A stretch of DNA of 64,000 nt from Cyclobacteriaceae bacterium (GCA_019638285.1 JAHBUB010000002.1:186001-250000), one strand, 5' to 3'; positions 26,759-35,741 are shown, numbered from the stretch's first letter. Made by a program: numbers and translations. The notes: generated by a model not told the origin, from the letters alone.

Positions 26759-27077
26759 ATTGGTGTATTGTTGGAAGCTTTATCTGGTCATAATAGAATT
26801 TCATACGACTGTGCGAAGTGTCCAACCTGGTTATTTTTTCAATTTTCGCTTTCTTATGATCGATAAAAACCTCTACATAAAAGTTATCCAACAAGTATAA
26901 ATTTATCTTGAAACTGTAATAACGGATCGCCATTATAAAATTTCCCGTGGCATAGAGCGTATTGATTTTTCGATCAAACGAATACCCGTTAAATTCCTTC
27001 CATGAGATCATGATTCTAACATACTGAAAAAATGAATTATGGTCAACAGAAGTAATTGACTTAGTTTGCGGGAGCAT
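26757..27077 (-). CDS. Small hypothetical protein
   Basis: A 106-residue basic protein without signal peptide or membrane helix. It is rich in aromatic and alternating hydrophobic residues (FIMAIRYYSFKINLYLLDNFYVEVFIDHKKAKIEKI is split here only by sense), suggesting a small beta-sheet domain. Support for it being real is indirect: no overlapping gene on the other strand, a proper intergenic placement, and a stop codon abutting a bidirectional terminator. No family recognised. Confidence 0.6.
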   Translation of the reverse strand: MLPQTKSITSVDHNSFFQYVRIMISWKEFNGYSFDRKINTLYATGNFIMAIRYYSFKINLYLLDNFYVEVFIDHKKAKIEKITRLDTSHSRMKFYYDQIKLPTIHQ

Positions 27078-27142
27078 TTAGATAATTAAAATGGTTTTTT
27101 GGTAGAAGACAGGCATACCCCTGTGGGAAGGGTTTATTTTTT

Positions 27143-27173
27143 TTTGCAAATTGTTTTACCCTGCCTACCTTTG
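27143..27173 (+). promoter_or_regulatory. Consensus promoter of tRNA-His
   Basis: TTTG at 27143-27146, a 19-bp spacer and TACCTTTG at 27166-27173 are an exact match to the Bacteroidota TTTG-N19-TAnnTTTG promoter. The tRNA begins 15 bp downstream. This is the best promoter match in the window. Confidence 0.85.
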
Positions 27174-27187
27174 CCGTTCTCAAAAAC

Positions 27188-27262
27188 GGTGGATGTAGCT
27201 CAGTTGGTTAGAGCACCAGATTGTGATTCTGGGGGTCGCGGGTTCGAGCCCCGTCTTTCACC
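27188..27262 (+). tRNA. tRNA-His (anticodon GTG)
   Basis: The cloverleaf folds as follows: acceptor GTGGATG (27189-27195), D arm GCTC-AGTTGGTTA-GAGC, anticodon arm CCAGA-TTGTGAT-TCTGG with anticodon GTG, a 5-nt variable loop, T arm GCGGG-TTCGAGC-CCCGT and acceptor CTTTCAC. The extra G(-1) at 27188 facing C73 at 27262 is the identity mark of tRNA-His. The acceptor stem is unusual: G4 faces U69 (wobble) and U6 faces U67 (mismatch), where CATCCAC would be expected. CCA is not encoded. Confidence 0.92.
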
Positions 27263-27272
27263 CGCAGTTATT

Positions 27273-27297
27273 AAGAGCCCCTTTCGGGGCTTTTTTT
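27273..27297 (+). terminator. Intrinsic terminator after tRNA-His
   Basis: GAGCCCC-TTTC-GGGGCTTTTTTT, beginning about 10 bp past the tRNA end. The GC stem and T-tract make a strong terminator, so the tRNA is a stand-alone transcription unit. Confidence 0.92.
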
Positions 27298-27338
27298 ATG
27301 CCCTTTCAAACTTGTGTCTTCGTGGTGAATGCCAAGTC

Positions 27339-28679
27339 CTATCTTCTATGAAAAGTCATTCTTTTGCCCATCTGACTCTCATCGAATTTTCCTTGTTGGT
27401 AGGCCAGGTGACCTGATACCCAGGTAGCGTGAATGGTAGATGAAAATGTTTGCCCTTCGAAGGGCGACCAACCGCATTTGGCTACTATGTTTTGCTTGTT
27501 CACTTCCCAGCTTGCCAATGGATCTACAAGTACCAAATCCGCAAAGTACCCCTCACGGATGTAGCCTCTGCTTTCAATCCTGAAAAGAATCGCGGGATTA
27601 TGGCACATTTTCTCTACTACCTTTTCAATGGATATTTTTCCTTGTTTATAGAGCTCCATCATGGTCACTACACTATGTTGAATGAGTGGGCCACCGGAAG
27701 GGGCATTAAAATAATCCTTCTGTTTTTCTTCCCAAGTGTGTGGTGCATGATCTGTGGCGATCACGTCTATCCTATCGTCAAGTAATGCTTTTAGTATCTC
27801 CTGCTGGTCTCTTGGCGTTTTTATTGCAGGGTTCCATTTGATCAACATGCCCAACCGGTCGTAATCAGTGTCGTTAAACCACAAATGATGGATGCAGGCT
27901 TCGGCAGTAATTTTCTTATCCTTTAGAGGAATTGAATTGTCGAATAAGTGCGTTTCTTTTTCTGTAGAGATGTGGAGGATGTGTAAATGCGTTCCGTATT
28001 GCTTCGCCAAGCCCACGGCAAATGAAGAAGAAAGATAACACGCCTCACGGCTCCTGATCTCGGGGTGCATTTCGGCTGTCACTGCATTGCCATACTTTTC
28101 TTTGTACAATTCTAAATTCCTGAGAATGGTTGGCTCATCCTCGCAGTGTGTAGCAATAATTGATGGAAACTTTGAGTAGAAACCTTCCAGCGCCTTTGTG
28201 TTGTCGACCAATAAATTGCCTGTGGAAGACCCCATGAAAATTTTCAAACCACAGACTTTGTTTATGTCTGTCTTCAATACTTCCTCCAAATTATTATTGG
28301 AAGCACCCATGTAGAATGAGTAATTGCCCAAGGAGGTCTTTGAAGCAATTTGATACTTATCTTCCAGGAGTTGCTGTGTGAAAGCGGGCGGGATGGTATT
28401 AGGCATTTCCATAAAGGAGGTAACACCACCGGCCACGGCAGCACGCGACTCTGAATGAATGGTTGCTTTGTGGGTAAGTCCCGGCTCGCGGAAATGAACC
28501 TGGTCATCAATGGCGCCAGGGAGAAGAAACATTCCTTTCGCGTCTACTACTTTGTTGGCAGGCTCGTACTGTAGGTCAGAACCAATCTTTTCAATATGTT
28601 GTCCTTTTATGAGGACATCATTTTCTGTTACCGTTCCTTCGTTTACAATTTTAGCGTTAAGAATAAGGGTCGAATTCAT
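27339..28679 (-). CDS. pyrC: Dihydroorotase
   Basis: Zinc enzyme of pyrimidine synthesis that interconverts carbamoyl-aspartate and dihydroorotate. It has 446 residues. Metal and catalytic sites are seen in order: DDQVHFREPG (HxH and the Arg that binds substrate), a lysine in GLKIFMGSS, His in IATHCEDE and HILHIST, and the catalytic Asp in IATDHAPHTWEEK. The length and the QVHFREPG motif put it with the class-I, PyrC/AllB-like branch; allantoinase is less likely because of the dihydroorotase-type FREPG. ATG at 28679 is chosen because a TTG three codons upstream falls inside a promoter-like box. Confidence 0.93.
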   Translation of the reverse strand: MNSTLILNAKIVNEGTVTENDVLIKGQHIEKIGSDLQYEPANKVVDAKGMFLLPGAIDDQVHFREPGLTHKATIHSESRAAVAGGVTSFMEMPNTIPPAFTQQLLEDKYQIASKTSLGNYSFYMGASNNNLEEVLKTDINKVCGLKIFMGSSTGNLLVDNTKALEGFYSKFPSIIATHCEDEPTILRNLELYKEKYGNAVTAEMHPEIRSREACYLSSSFAVGLAKQYGTHLHILHISTEKETHLFDNSIPLKDKKITAEACIHHLWFNDTDYDRLGMLIKWNPAIKTPRDQQEILKALLDDRIDVIATDHAPHTWEEKQKDYFNAPSGGPLIQHSVVTMMELYKQGKISIEKVVEKMCHNPAILFRIESRGYIREGYFADLVLVDPLASWEVNKQNIVAKCGWSPFEGQTFSSTIHATWVSGHLAYQQGKFDESQMGKRMTFHRR

Positions 28680-28685
28680 ACCTTG

Positions 28686-28693
28686 CAAAGATA
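28686..28693 (-). promoter_or_regulatory. -7 box six bases before pyrC
   Basis: TATCTTTG on the minus strand, ending 6 nt before the pyrC ATG at 28679. Transcription would begin at about the start codon. The space to the divergent helicase gene is only 21 bp, so the upstream promoter half must lie inside that gene. Confidence 0.45.
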
Positions 28694-28700
28694 AGACAGA

Positions 28701-29993
28701 ATGGTGGAATCATTGGAACAACCAAATGAGTGGTTAAACTTTAAGCTCAACAAGCAATTACTCCAGGCAATTAATGAGTCGGGCTATGCACATCCCACAG
28801 AAATCCAAAGGAAATGCATACCCCTTATTCTTGGTGGTCAGCAGGTAATAGGTATTGCGCAAACAGGCACAGGAAAAACAGCAGCCTATTTGTTGCCTAT
28901 TTTGATGAAAGTGAAATTTGCTCAGCAAGATGGTCCAAGAGTGCTAATACTCGCCCCAACAAAAGAGTTGGTGGTACAGGTCGCTCAGAATGCCCAGGCC
29001 CTATCAAAATGGACGGATTTACGCATTGTATCACTTTATGGGGGCATTGGACCAACAGGTCAAATAAATGCCTTAAAAGCAGGCGCAGACCTATTGGTGG
29101 CCACACCGGGCAGGTTCCTGGATCTTTATCTAAAAAATGAAATTCCAGCCAAGAACATTAAAACATTAGTAATTGATGAGGCCGATAGAATGATGGACAT
29201 GGGCTTTATTCATCAACTGAGAAAAATTTTTGAGGTGTTGCCTACTAAGAAACAAAGTCTTTTGTTTTCGGCTACCTTCCCAGAGAAGGTTGAAAAACTC
29301 TCTGAAGATTTTCTGGAGTTTCCTCATAAAATTGAAGTGACGCCCCAGGCGACTCCAGCCAAGCAGGTGTCGCAGCAATATTTTTCTGTCCCCAACCTTA
29401 AAACGAAAATTAATTTTTTGGAGTACTTACTTTCCAAACCAGATGATTTTAAGCGGGTAATCATTTTTACCAGGACGAAGGAGTCTGCCAATAATGTTTT
29501 CAAATTCATTGAGCGAAAAGGCATGGGGCCCGCACGGGTTATCCACTCCAATAAGGGACAAAACAGTCGACTGAATGCGCTAAAAGAATTCGGGGAAGGT
29601 AAAGCGCGGGTATTGGTGGCTACAGATGTGAGTTCCAGGGGAATTGATATTACCAAGGTTTCGCATGTGATCAATTTTGAAGTGCCCAATCGATATGAAG
29701 ATTATGTGCATCGGATAGGAAGGACCGGACGAGCATCAGAAAAGGGTAAGGCAATTACCATGGTTACTGAGGCGGAGCAATTTCACATCGAAAAGATTCA
29801 AGAGCTGATAAAAGGAAATATACCTTTAAAACAATTGCCTCAACAAGTAAAAGTCGAAGACACACCGTTCGATGAAGCGCAAGCGATGGCCAAAACACTT
29901 GACAACCAAAAAAGAAGAGCCGACCCAGCATTCAAAGGCGCTTTTCACGAGAAGAAGGAAATAAAAAAAGAAAATAAAAAAAGGCGTAAGTAA
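28701..29993 (+). CDS. DEAD-box RNA helicase
   Basis: ATP-dependent RNA helicase of 430 residues, with the motifs in order: Q motif (YAHPTEIQRKCIP), I (AQTGTGKT), Ia (PTKELVVQ), II (DEAD in VIDEADRMMDMG), III (SATFPE), V (ATDVSSRGIDI) and VI (HRIGRTGR). The C-terminal tail (about 390-430) is strongly basic (EKKEIKKENKKRRK), as in RhlE-type helicases involved in ribosome assembly or RNA decay. It is divergent from pyrC with a 21-bp gap. The last codons overlap the start of its terminator. Confidence 0.95.
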   Translation: MVESLEQPNEWLNFKLNKQLLQAINESGYAHPTEIQRKCIPLILGGQQVIGIAQTGTGKTAAYLLPILMKVKFAQQDGPRVLILAPTKELVVQVAQNAQALSKWTDLRIVSLYGGIGPTGQINALKAGADLLVATPGRFLDLYLKNEIPAKNIKTLVIDEADRMMDMGFIHQLRKIFEVLPTKKQSLLFSATFPEKVEKLSEDFLEFPHKIEVTPQATPAKQVSQQYFSVPNLKTKINFLEYLLSKPDDFKRVIIFTRTKESANNVFKFIERKGMGPARVIHSNKGQNSRLNALKEFGEGKARVLVATDVSSRGIDITKVSHVINFEVPNRYEDYVHRIGRTGRASEKGKAITMVTEAEQFHIEKIQELIKGNIPLKQLPQQVKVEDTPFDEAQAMAKTLDNQKRRADPAFKGAFHEKKEIKKENKKRRK

Positions 29994-30006
29994 TACGCCT
30001 TTTTAG
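29976..30006. terminator. Terminator between the helicase gene and rho
   Basis: AAAAAAGGCGT-AAGTAAT-ACGCCTTTTT: a stem with A- and T-runs on either side, so it can work in both directions. It overlaps the final codons of the helicase gene and lies just beyond the rho stop at 30028. Confidence 0.85.
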
Positions 30007-30027
30007 TTGTCTTAAACTTGAAGAGAA

Positions 30028-31635
30028 CTATCCGTTCATCGAAACCAAAAACTCCTCGTTGTTTCTTGTTCCTTTCATTTTCTGAAGTAAGAAATCCATG
30101 GCTTCATTGGAATTCATATCGCTCATATACTTACGCAATATCCATACACGCTGAAGCTCCTCCTCCTTCATCAACAAATCTTCTCTTCTTGTACCAGATG
30201 CAGGCACATCGATTGCTGGGTAAACTCGCTTATTAGAAAGCTTGCGATCAAGGACTAACTCCATATTGCCGGTACCTTTGAATTCTTCGAAGATCACTTC
30301 ATCCATTTTGGAGCCAGTGTCGATGAGTGCAGTGGCAATGATGGTTAAAGACCCTCCGTTTTCAACATTACGCGCAGCTCCAAAAAATCTCTTTGGCTTG
30401 TGCAAGGCATTGGCATCAACACCTCCAGAAAGTATTTTTCCTGAGGATGGAACCACTGTATTGTATGCACGCGCAAGACGGGTGATAGAATCCAGCAAGA
30501 TGACTACATCATGACCGCACTCTACCATTCTCTTGGCCTTTTCTAACACAATGCTTGCTACTTTTACATGGCGCTCAGCCTGCTCATCAAAGGTGGAAGC
30601 AATGACTTCTGCTTTTACACTGCGTGCCATATCTGTTACTTCCTCTGGGCGCTCATCGATGAGCAATACAAGAAGGTATACTTCAGGATGGTTTTCAGCA
30701 ATGGCATTTGCAATCTGTTGCAACAGCACCGTTTTACCTGTTTTGGGTTGGGCTACAATCATACCGCGTTGACCCTTTCCGATCGGAGCAAACAAATCCA
30801 GTATGCGTGTAGACATGTTGTCTGGCTTGGTGCTAAGCTTTAACTTTTCTTCAGGGAAAAGTGGCGTAAGGTATTCGAAGGCAATGCGGTCGCGAATCTC
30901 TTCTGTTGTTTTGCCATTTACGCTTTCTACTTTAAGCAACGCAAAATATTTTTCTCCTTCTTTTGGAGGACGAATTAAACCCTTGGTGGTGTCACCAGTT
31001 TTTAGTCCAAATAATTTGATTTGAGAAGGTGACACATAAATGTCATCCGGGCTCGCCAGATAGTTGTAATCAGATGAGCGGAGAAATCCGTAACCATCCT
31101 GCATGATCTCAAGGACACCCTCATTGGCGATTACACCATCAAAGTCTTTAATAGAGTTTTCTTTCTTTGCTGGCTGGCTTCGCTCTTCTCTGGGTTCTCT
31201 GGGTTCTTTGTGTTCTCTGGTATCTCTTGATCCTTTGTTTTCTGGTCTGTTTTCTGATCTGTTTGGTGCATTCTGTTTTTCAGGCTCTGGGTTCTTTTTA
31301 TCAAACGAAGTCACTGTGCTATCTAATTCCAGATCGATCGATTCTAAAAGCTCATCAGAGGAAAGCTCTTTTTCGGTATGATCAGCTTTTGGTGTAGGCG
31401 CCACGTTCTCTCTTCTTCTAGGACGAGGCCTGGCTTTGTCGCCATTACCGTTACCATTGGGTGTTGGTTTCTTTGCAACCGGTGCTGGTTCTGGTTCGGT
31501 TATAGCTTGTTGGTCTAATATTTTGTAAACAAGATCTTGCTTGGCTAATTTCTTGGCGTTCTTCACGCCTAATTGCTCTGCAATTTCTTTGAGTTCGGAA
31601 AGTAATCTGACATTCAAATCGTCAATTGTGTACAT
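30028..31635 (-). CDS. rho: Transcription termination factor Rho, with a long disordered insert
   Basis: Hexameric RNA-dependent ATPase that ends transcription. It has 535 residues against 419 in E. coli. The N-terminal HeH domain is residues 1-45 ([23 protein letters not shown]). A low-complexity, charged insert covers about 45-165, with Arg/Pro/Glu runs such as [13 protein letters not shown]. Then come the cold-shock RNA-binding domain ([13 protein letters not shown]) and the ATPase core with P-loop QPKTGKT, Walker [16 protein letters not shown] and the [14 protein letters not shown] loop. Such inserts are usual in Bacteroidota. The 262-bp gap to serS may hold a leader for autoregulation. 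Confidence 0.96.
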   Translation of the reverse strand: MYTIDDLNVRLLSELKEIAEQLGVKNAKKLAKQDLVYKILDQQAITEPEPAPVAKKPTPNGNGNGDKARPRPRRRENVAPTPKADHTEKELSSDELLESIDLELDSTVTSFDKKNPEPEKQNAPNRSENRPENKGSRDTREHKEPREPREERSQPAKKENSIKDFDGVIANEGVLEIMQDGYGFLRSSDYNYLASPDDIYVSPSQIKLFGLKTGDTTKGLIRPPKEGEKYFALLKVESVNGKTTEEIRDRIAFEYLTPLFPEEKLKLSTKPDNMSTRILDLFAPIGKGQRGMIVAQPKTGKTVLLQQIANAIAENHPEVYLLVLLIDERPEEVTDMARSVKAEVIASTFDEQAERHVKVASIVLEKAKRMVECGHDVVILLDSITRLARAYNTVVPSSGKILSGGVDANALHKPKRFFGAARNVENGGSLTIIATALIDTGSKMDEVIFEEFKGTGNMELVLDRKLSNKRVYPAIDVPASGTRREDLLMKEEELQRVWILRKYMSDMNSNEAMDFLLQKMKGTRNNEEFLVSMNG

Positions 31636-31897
31636 GCGGGATAAAAAATGAAGGGTTTAAAAAATTAATGATATAGGTAATAAGTTCTTATGCTTGCAAA
31701 ATCAGAACTAAGATTCTGAATCATTCAGTTGTTAGAATAAGGTGTAGCTTGCAGGAATTGAGTTATCTATAAAAAATCAAATAGCCCGGTTAGGCTCTGA
31801 TGACAGTGCAAGTATACCCTAAAAATGAATATAATCAAATTCAAGCCAAAAATTTTTGCCCAAGGATGACTAATTTTGAGCTTATAAAAACACATCC

Positions 31898-33172
31898 ATG
31901 TTGCAGATAAATGTAATTCGTGAAGAAAAGGAAAAGGTGATCGCTGGCCTCCTCAAACGTAACTTTAGCGAAGCTGTTGAACTGGTTGACACGGTGATAG
32001 CCCTTGATAAAAGTCGTAGGGAGAAGCAACTTAAAAATGATGAGTTGCTCGCTGAATCGAATAAACTTGCCAGGGAGATTGGCAACATTATGAAGTCAGG
32101 CAAAAAGGAAGAAGCGGAAGGAATAAAAGTAAAGACTGCTGAGCTTAAAAAATCATCGGCCATGCTTTCTTCTGAATTGGAGTTAGTGGAGGAGGAGTTG
32201 AAAAACACCCTATATCTTATACCCAATGTGCCGCACGAGAGCGTGCCTGCTGGCAAAGGCGCTGACGATAATATTACAGTTTTTGAAAATGGGAACTTGC
32301 CCACATTGCCGTCAGAGGCGATGCCTCATTGGGACCTCATTAAGAAATATGACATCATTGATTTTGATTTAGGCAACAAAATAAGTGGAGCCGGATTTCC
32401 CGTATACAAAGGAAAGGGGGCCAAGCTTCAGCGGGCTTTGATCAATTTCTTTTTAGACAAAGCGGTAGCGCAAGGGTATCTCGAGATACAACCTCCTATT
32501 GTGGTGAATGAAGCTTCTGGATATGGAACGGGTCAACTTCCGGATAAGGAAGGGCAGATGTACCACATACAAGCCGATAATCTTTATATGATTCCTACGG
32601 CCGAGGTGCCTATTACAAACCTTTACCGCGATGTCATTCTCAGTGAGCAGGATCTTCCCATCAAAAATGTTGGATATTCTACTTGCTTCCGAAGAGAGGC
32701 GGGAAGCTGGGGAGCCCATGTAAGAGGACTAAACAGGCTTCACCAATTTGACAAGGTGGAGATTGTTCGCATCAGTATGCCTGAAGACTCTTATGCCACT
32801 CTCGATGAGATGTGCAAATATGTTCAGGGGCTACTCGAAGATCTTGAACTCCCCTACAGAAAGTTGTTGTTGTGCGGAGGTGATATCAGTTTTAATTCTG
32901 CTTTGACTTATGATATGGAGGTATATGCGGGGGCACAAAAGAGATGGCTTGAGGTAAGTTCCATTAGTAACTTTGAAACTTTTCAGGCCAATCGGCTTAG
33001 GTTGAGGTATAAGAACAAAGAAGGTAAACCACAACTGCTTCACACCCTGAATGGAAGTGCTCTTGCTTTGCCAAGAATCGTTGCGGCCATGTTGGAAAAC
33101 AATCAGACTGAAAACGGTATTATAATTCCAAAGGCGCTATGGAATTATACCGGATTTAAAACCATAGATTGA
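31898..33172 (+). CDS. serS: Serine--tRNA ligase
   Basis: Class II aminoacyl-tRNA synthetase of 424 residues. The N-terminal coiled-coil arm that grips the tRNA-Ser long variable arm is about 30-105. Motif 2 is STCFRREAGSWG and the motif 3 region is ALPRIVAAMLENNQTENG; the serine-binding TAEVPITN is present. A TAATTTTG box at 31871-31878 gives a possible leader of about 15-20 nt. Its stop is followed by a GNAT gene 47 bp downstream. Confidence 0.97.
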   Translation: MLQINVIREEKEKVIAGLLKRNFSEAVELVDTVIALDKSRREKQLKNDELLAESNKLAREIGNIMKSGKKEEAEGIKVKTAELKKSSAMLSSELELVEEELKNTLYLIPNVPHESVPAGKGADDNITVFENGNLPTLPSEAMPHWDLIKKYDIIDFDLGNKISGAGFPVYKGKGAKLQRALINFFLDKAVAQGYLEIQPPIVVNEASGYGTGQLPDKEGQMYHIQADNLYMIPTAEVPITNLYRDVILSEQDLPIKNVGYSTCFRREAGSWGAHVRGLNRLHQFDKVEIVRISMPEDSYATLDEMCKYVQGLLEDLELPYRKLLLCGGDISFNSALTYDMEVYAGAQKRWLEVSSISNFETFQANRLRLRYKNKEGKPQLLHTLNGSALALPRIVAAMLENNQTENGIIIPKALWNYTGFKTID

Positions 33173-33219
33173 TCAGAGTCAATAAGAGGAGCACTATTGC
33201 TAAAACCCAAAACAGCTAC

Positions 33220-33702
33220 ATGAGCAATGTAATAATTAGAAGAGGCCGAGAAGAAGATCTCCCAACAGTATTGGAATTAATACATGAGCTGGCGACCTAT
33301 ACCGGATTTTCAGATCAGGTAGAAAATACCGTAGAGCGAATGAAAGAGGATGGGTTTGGCCCAAGCCCCATCTATGAGTTGCTGGTAGCCGAGCAAGATG
33401 AGGTTGTTCTGGGCACTTCAATTTATTTTTTTCACTACTCAACCTGGAAGGGGAAAAAGCTTTATCTGGAAGACCTGGTAGTAAAGGAGTCAGAGAGAAA
33501 TAAAGGAATAGGAAAGTTATTATTTGAAGACACTATGAAAGTAGCACTAATTGAAAAATGCACTAGCTTAATGTGGCAGGTATTGGATGAAAACAAAAAT
33601 GCAATTGCCTTTTATAAAAGGTATAATGCCACCTTTAATCGATCATTTATTAACTGTAGTCTTGACGCCAGGAGTATAGAAGAAATTCTTAAAGAGAAGT
33701 AA
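33220..33702 (+). CDS. GNAT family N-acetyltransferase
   Basis: A 160-residue acetyl-CoA-dependent acyltransferase. The acetyl-CoA loop is ESERNKGIGKLLFED (R/Q-x-x-G-x-G/A), preceded by the LYLEDLVVKE strand and followed by the C-terminal WQVLDENKNAIAFYKRYNA motif. The HYSTWKGKKLYLEDL segment is like that of diamine (spermidine/spermine) acetyltransferases and related thialysine acetyltransferases, so a small amine is a plausible substrate. ATG at 33220 is preferred over a TTG overlapping the serS stop. Confidence 0.88.
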   Translation: MSNVIIRRGREEDLPTVLELIHELATYTGFSDQVENTVERMKEDGFGPSPIYELLVAEQDEVVLGTSIYFFHYSTWKGKKLYLEDLVVKESERNKGIGKLLFEDTMKVALIEKCTSLMWQVLDENKNAIAFYKRYNATFNRSFINCSLDARSIEEILKEK

Positions 33703-33726
33703 GGCAGGGTAGCACATTCTTTGGAG

Positions 33727-34032
33727 CTAAACCTCTTCCAGCAACGTACGAAAAGCGACATGTTTACCTTCAAATTTTGAGCGATGCTGCTCAATCAGGC
33801 CTGATGCATGATCTTTGATATAAAGATTAAATTGTTCAATGGTTGGCGTGTAATATTGTACGCAGTAAGACACAGTATCCTCATCATCGTGGGAAAGCAC
33901 TTTGTAAAATCTATGCTGAACGAAAATTCCTATCTTGAGGACCTCAGGGATATGGGTATTTTTCATCCATTCTACCCATACTTTCTCAATATCCCTGTCT
34001 ATCCCAATTGTTACATTGTACAAAATCATCAT
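33727..34032 (-). CDS. DUF4286 family protein
   Basis: A 101-residue cytoplasmic protein that opens with MMILYNVTIGIDRDIEKVW and contains WMKNTHIPEVL, both typical of DUF4286, a small ferredoxin-like-fold family found mostly in Bacteroidota with no assigned role. The ATG at 34032 (or the next ATG) fits the family N-terminus; the earlier TTG would add an unrelated leader. Confidence 0.8.
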   Translation of the reverse strand: MMILYNVTIGIDRDIEKVWVEWMKNTHIPEVLKIGIFVQHRFYKVLSHDDEDTVSYCVQYYTPTIEQFNLYIKDHASGLIEQHRSKFEGKHVAFRTLLEEV

Positions 34033-34128
34033 TAAAAATAGGAGTCTCGCTGGTCTTAACAAAAAGTTGAAAGACCACTATTGATTATTGATGGTTTAAT
34101 GAATAAATTAAGATAAAAATTTATAAAG

Positions 34129-34389
34129 ATGAGTTACTACACTACCATTAATGGAAAGAAACTAGACAAGCGTCTCGTTGAAATGGCGCAAGCTGCGGTT
34201 GTCGGTCAGGGAGATGGCCGGATTTCCCATGACGATGCAAAGAAATTATTTGATGCTGTGAAGGATGGAGGGGTTTACACAGACATTGAAAAGGAAACAA
34301 TGGAATATATCCGTGACAATTTCAAATGGACCGAAAGTGCTGATGAATGGTTTCGTGGTCAAATTGCAAGTTGGGCTGCAAGTAAATAA
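34129..34389 (+). CDS. Small acidic conserved-looking protein, unknown function
   Basis: An 86-residue, probably all-helical soluble protein. It opens MSYYTTINGKKLDKRL; the centre has GQGDGRISHDDAKKLFDAV, which resembles the second half of an EF-hand loop (D-G-R-I-S) but lacks the first two calcium-ligand aspartates. The end (YIRDNFKWTESADEWFRGQI) has regularly placed aromatic residues. I recall similar small proteins in distant bacteria but cannot name the family. It is convergent with the Lys1-type dehydrogenase gene, 3 bp apart. Confidence 0.75.
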   Translation: MSYYTTINGKKLDKRLVEMAQAAVVGQGDGRISHDDAKKLFDAVKDGGVYTDIEKETMEYIRDNFKWTESADEWFRGQIASWAASK

Positions 34390-34392
34390 GCT

Positions 34393-35604
34393 TTATTCGT
34401 AAGCATAGTCGGATAGGTAAAGGAAATTTTCTGTGAGCTTTCCTCCCTTGGTTATACTTGCCCGTTTAATGACGCTTTCTTTATCAGAAATAACTAGGGC
34501 GGGCAGGATTTTATCGATCAGGTCCCTGCCAAATTCTTCGGAGGCACTCCTGGGCAATTCACAAGGTAAATTATCCACTGCCATTACAGTAATAAAATCA
34601 GAGTTACTCAGTGGAGGTTCAACAGTATCTTTGACAGGGTTGTAGTCGTAAATGGGGTCTGCAATGGTGCTTGGCATTTTTGTGGAAGGAATAGAACCTT
34701 CAATGTCGCAGGTTACATCTGCAATTATTTTAATCTTGAAATCCGATTTTGTCATTTGCTCTTTTGTAAACAAAACGGGGGCTTTCGGATTCCAGAAAGC
34801 ACCAGCTACGAGCAAGTCTGCTTTTTGCGCAAACTGGATGAAGGTGGACTTATAGTGCTGTGGGGTTTGATGAAACTCCTCTCTGTTGAACAAACCCCCT
34901 TCTTTTCGCACGTGATAATCGGCACTGCTCAATTGTACATATACCGCCTCATTATAAGTATTGGTAAGAAAATCACCGGGATTTACTTTCCTTATTCCTG
35001 CGGTATCCAGCGTCTCCATGGCTCCTCGTGCCACTCTTCCTCCTCCCGTGAGGATTATTTTAATGGGGGGTAGTTTCACTTTTCTTAATTCAATTTTAAG
35101 ATCATTGAGATCAAAACATTCACTTGCTTTTCTTAAGGAGAATAATTTATAGCGATTTCCATAAGTGAGAAGGCCATTATACGCACCCACTATTCCCGCA
35201 AACCGACCAAAGGCAACCAGTCGATTGTCAAGCTTATCTTTTAATGCTTCATAATCCACCAATCTGATTTTTGCGTTTAATATCGCTTGAAGCAGTTTCT
35301 TATTATAGGGTTGCTTTTTAATAGTATGTGAAAAAAACAGATAAGTCTTCCTAGGAATCAAGTCTGATATAGGCACTTCTTTGATACCCATGAGTATTTC
35401 GCAATCACTTACATCGGATTTTACTTCAATGCCCTTTTCTCGGTATTCATCATCTGTGAATGCTCTAACTGAGCTCTCCTGTACTACCACCTTTACATGT
35501 GGATAACGCTGCTCTATCTCTACTACCTGAAGGGGACTAAAGGGAACACGCTTATCGGGTGGTGTTTTGCCTTCTTTAATAATTCCAAGACGAATGATTT
35601 CCAT
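34393..35604 (-). CDS. Saccharopine dehydrogenase (Lys1-type) / AlaDH-PNT family oxidoreductase
   Basis: A 403-residue NAD-dependent enzyme. The N-terminal AlaDH/PNT-like domain shows KEGKTPPDKRVPFSP (KRV and substrate-binding Lys) and FFSHTIKKQPYN, the SHT-K motif of lysine-forming saccharopine dehydrogenase. The nucleotide-binding part has ILTGGGRVARGA, and the rest has ADVTCDIEGSIPST. Fungal Lys1 makes lysine from saccharopine; in Bacteroidota the homologue may act in lysine or another amino acid's metabolism, so the reaction is not settled. There is no adjacent lysine-pathway gene. Confidence 0.82.
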   Translation of the reverse strand: MEIIRLGIIKEGKTPPDKRVPFSPLQVVEIEQRYPHVKVVVQESSVRAFTDDEYREKGIEVKSDVSDCEILMGIKEVPISDLIPRKTYLFFSHTIKKQPYNKKLLQAILNAKIRLVDYEALKDKLDNRLVAFGRFAGIVGAYNGLLTYGNRYKLFSLRKASECFDLNDLKIELRKVKLPPIKIILTGGGRVARGAMETLDTAGIRKVNPGDFLTNTYNEAVYVQLSSADYHVRKEGGLFNREEFHQTPQHYKSTFIQFAQKADLLVAGAFWNPKAPVLFTKEQMTKSDFKIKIIADVTCDIEGSIPSTKMPSTIADPIYDYNPVKDTVEPPLSNSDFITVMAVDNLPCELPRSASEEFGRDLIDKILPALVISDKESVIKRASITKGGKLTENFLYLSDYAYE

Positions 35605-35741
35605 ATTCTTTGTAAGAATTCAAATGTAGGCACCTTTTTGATATTTACTTATAATTATTTCAGCAATGGAGTGCGTAAAATTTAAACCTTCTGTAGTTAA
35701 GAAAACAAGTTATAACTTAGCGTTTTATAAATTACTTACGG

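Noticed and set aside
31140-31480. Repeat array inside rho
   Set aside because: It is low-complexity coding sequence (Arg/Glu/Pro and Gly/Asn runs) in the disordered insert; there are no regular spacers, so not a CRISPR.
30028-31897. Riboswitch or T-box in the rho-serS gap
   Set aside because: No T-box-like or other conserved leader motif found in the 262 bp; only a -7-like box for serS.
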